A stretch of DNA of 64,000 nucleotides from a virus: the IMG/VR virus record IMGVR_UViG_3300028392_000043, positions 41,653-105,652 of that record. One strand, 5' to 3'. The position numbers and the translations under genes were made by a program. Positions 62,589 through 64,000 of this stretch are shown one piece after another (the stretch's first letter is position 1; each line of letters starts with the position of its first letter). The notes below the pieces were generated by a model that saw nothing but the letters and a program-made list of their open reading frames with translations, searched no databases and had not been told where the DNA came from.

Positions 62589-64000
62589 ATGGCACGTAAA
62601 TTTTTAACTACAGTTGATTTGAACGGCAATCAAATTACTAACTTTGCTGTTCAAAACTTAGGCACTTTACCTACTTCAGCTGCATATGGTCAATTAATCT
62701 ATTACACCTCTGATAATACTCTTCGGTACAATTCAAGCACAACTCTTGGCTCGCCCTCTTGGCAAACACTAAGCACTGGTGCCGGATCCTTTACTTTGGG
62801 CGGTACCACAATTAATTTGGGTTCAACTGTCACATCCGTTGCTAACTTAAGCATTTCAGGTAGCGGTTCGTGGACTGCGAGCACTATTGGTGTTGGTTAT
62901 GGCGGTACTGGTTTAACTTCGTACACTATTGGTGATTTGTTGTACGCATCTGGTTCTACTACGCTTGCTAAATTAACCAGTGTCGCTACAGGTAGCGTAC
63001 TTCTTTCTGGCGGTATAGGCGCTGCTCCTTCATACGGTCCAGTTCCACTTGGGACACATGTTTCAGGTCAATTACCTGTTGGTAATGGTGGTACTGGAAC
63101 TATTAATGGTTCGATTACTGGCACTGGCGCCCTTACTTTTACAGCAGGCGGGACAAACACCAACATTAACTTAGCGCCCAATGGTACGGGAACTGTAGAT
63201 GTTGGATCTAAAAAAATTACAAGTGTTCTTGATCCTACCGCTAATCAGGACGCTGCTACTAAGAGCTATGTTGATACGCAGGTTGGTACTGTTGCTAGTG
63301 GTTTGAACGCGCATGATGCTGTTGCTTACGCTACTACTGGCGCTTTGGGTACAGCAGGAAACCTTGTTATTCCTTCTGGAAGCAATACTACTACGTATGC
63401 AAATGGCACTTCTGGTGTTGGGGCAACATTAACATTTGCTACGTCATCAATTTGGTCTGGTATTACTATTGATGGTCAAACATTAGTTGTTGGCGACCGT
63501 GTTTTGATTAAGAACCAGGCTTCTAGTTTTCAAAATGGTATTTACACGGTAACTCAAGTTGGTACTGTTGGTGGAAGCACTTCGTTTATTTTTACGCGTG
63601 CCACTGACTCTGATACTACTGGCGAATTATCTGCTGGTGATTTCTGTTACGTTCTTAATGGCACAAATAATGGTCGTTTTACGTACGTTCAAACAGCAAC
63701 TGTTACAACTATAGGTACTAGTGCAGTTACTTACTCCATTTTATCTAACGGTAACTTGGCCAGTATTGTTACTGCAGCGCAGGGCGGTACTGGTGCTAAC
63801 AACACTGCAACATCCAATAACTTCCTCGTTGGTGATGGTACTAACTTTGTTACTACTACCCCTGCTAATGCAAGAGCTGCTCTTAGTGTTCCTGGTAAAT
63901 ACTCTGGTTCAGTATCTTTTAGTGCAGCTACTACTGCAACAGTTACACATGGTCTTGGAACATCTGCACTTATTGTTCAAGTATACGATAACGGTTCTCC
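62589..64000 (+). CDS. Tail fibre protein, 3'-truncated by window edge
   Basis: A frame open to the window end gives 470 residues from the ATG at 62589 (MARKFLTTVDLNGNQITNFA). I prefer it to the ATG at 62582, which runs into a stop after five codons. GGTGLTSYTIGDLLYAS, SGQLPVGNGGTG and AAQGGTGANNTATS are the repeated GGTG motifs of phage fibres; NQDAATKSYVDTQV is the standard hinge; LVVGDRVLIKNQASSFQNGI and RATDSDTTGEL form a trimeric beta domain; TATVTHGLGTSALIVQVYD recalls the C-terminal head of the preceding gene. AAGGAG lies 10 bases upstream. Host recognition is the likely role. Confidence 0.75.
   Translation, partial: MARKFLTTVDLNGNQITNFAVQNLGTLPTSAAYGQLIYYTSDNTLRYNSSTTLGSPSWQTLSTGAGSFTLGGTTINLGSTVTSVANLSISGSGSWTASTIGVGYGGTGLTSYTIGDLLYASGSTTLAKLTSVATGSVLLSGGIGAAPSYGPVPLGTHVSGQLPVGNGGTGTINGSITGTGALTFTAGGTNTNINLAPNGTGTVDVGSKKITSVLDPTANQDAATKSYVDTQVGTVASGLNAHDAVAYATTGALGTAGNLVIPSGSNTTTYANGTSGVGATLTFATSSIWSGITIDGQTLVVGDRVLIKNQASSFQNGIYTVTQVGTVGGSTSFIFTRATDSDTTGELSAGDFCYVLNGTNNGRFTYVQTATVTTIGTSAVTYSILSNGNLASIVTAAQGGTGANNTATSNNFLVGDGTNFVTTTPANARAALSVPGKYSGSVSFSAATTATVTHGLGTSALIVQVYDNGS

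Overview
The window is one 64 kb piece of a tailed double-stranded DNA phage, almost certainly a siphovirus: it has a very long tape-measure gene, a major tail protein and no sheath or contractile baseplate genes. The host is probably a low-GC actinobacterium. The basis is a WhiB-family regulator (four cysteines plus GVWGG), actinophage-style tail assembly chaperones and minor tail proteins, and AT-rich codon use. A freshwater actinobacterium would fit, but that is inference. The 5' end (partial gene at 1-620) and the 3' end (partial tail fibre from 62589) both run off the window. No integrase is seen.

Layout: (1) 1-7646, leftward: about 20 small accessory genes, mostly of unknown function, joined by ATGA or TAATG overlaps. 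They include a small HTH protein, two membrane-anchored zinc-ribbon paralogues, a DUF932 protein and an HNH protein. Two near-identical sigma70-like promoters (1523-1552 and 5214-5243) each run into an intrinsic terminator placed just before the next ribosome binding site. (2) 7719-9577, rightward: a small Cys-tailed protein, an Mre11-like metallophosphoesterase, a DUF6378-like protein and an acidic protein. (3) 9534-22862, leftward: a tail-fibre cassette, a small-terminase-like HTH protein, WhiB, a RuvC-like resolvase, a Cas4/RecB-like nuclease, a compact DnaE-type polymerase, an ssDNA-binding-like protein, a primase and a DnaB helicase, which together make a nearly complete replisome. (4) 22863-23392: a divergent control region with outward promoters, two tiny ORFs and two terminator hairpins. 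(5) 23393-64000, rightward: endolysin, an unusual tmRNA-like RNA, HNH, holin candidates, TerL, portal, a large head cluster with many internal or ejection-like proteins, S78-type protease, decoration protein, capsid, connectors, tail tube, chaperones, tape measure, hub and fibres.

Most notable: an 82-nt RNA at 23818-23899 that keeps the whole tRNA-like domain signature of tmRNA, including a G3:U70 acceptor pair, but has lost the mRNA-like domain; a textbook -1 frameshift signal at 35729-35754 that would fuse a 1110-residue head-cluster protein to a CbbX/EccA-like AAA+ ATPase; a leader-peptide attenuator ahead of dnaB; a short N-terminal signature shared by three otherwise different head-cluster proteins, like a capsid-targeting signal; an ADP-ribosyltransferase-like domain on a putative virion protein; and two parallel fibre cassettes on opposite strands that share modules.

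Working model (inference): DnaB, primase, DnaE, SSB-like protein and the nucleases replicate and process the DNA; TerS-like protein and TerL package it through the portal; the S78 protease matures a capsid loaded with cleavable internal proteins; and the tail delivers these with the DNA, helped by a cell-wall peptidase domain at the end of the tape measure.
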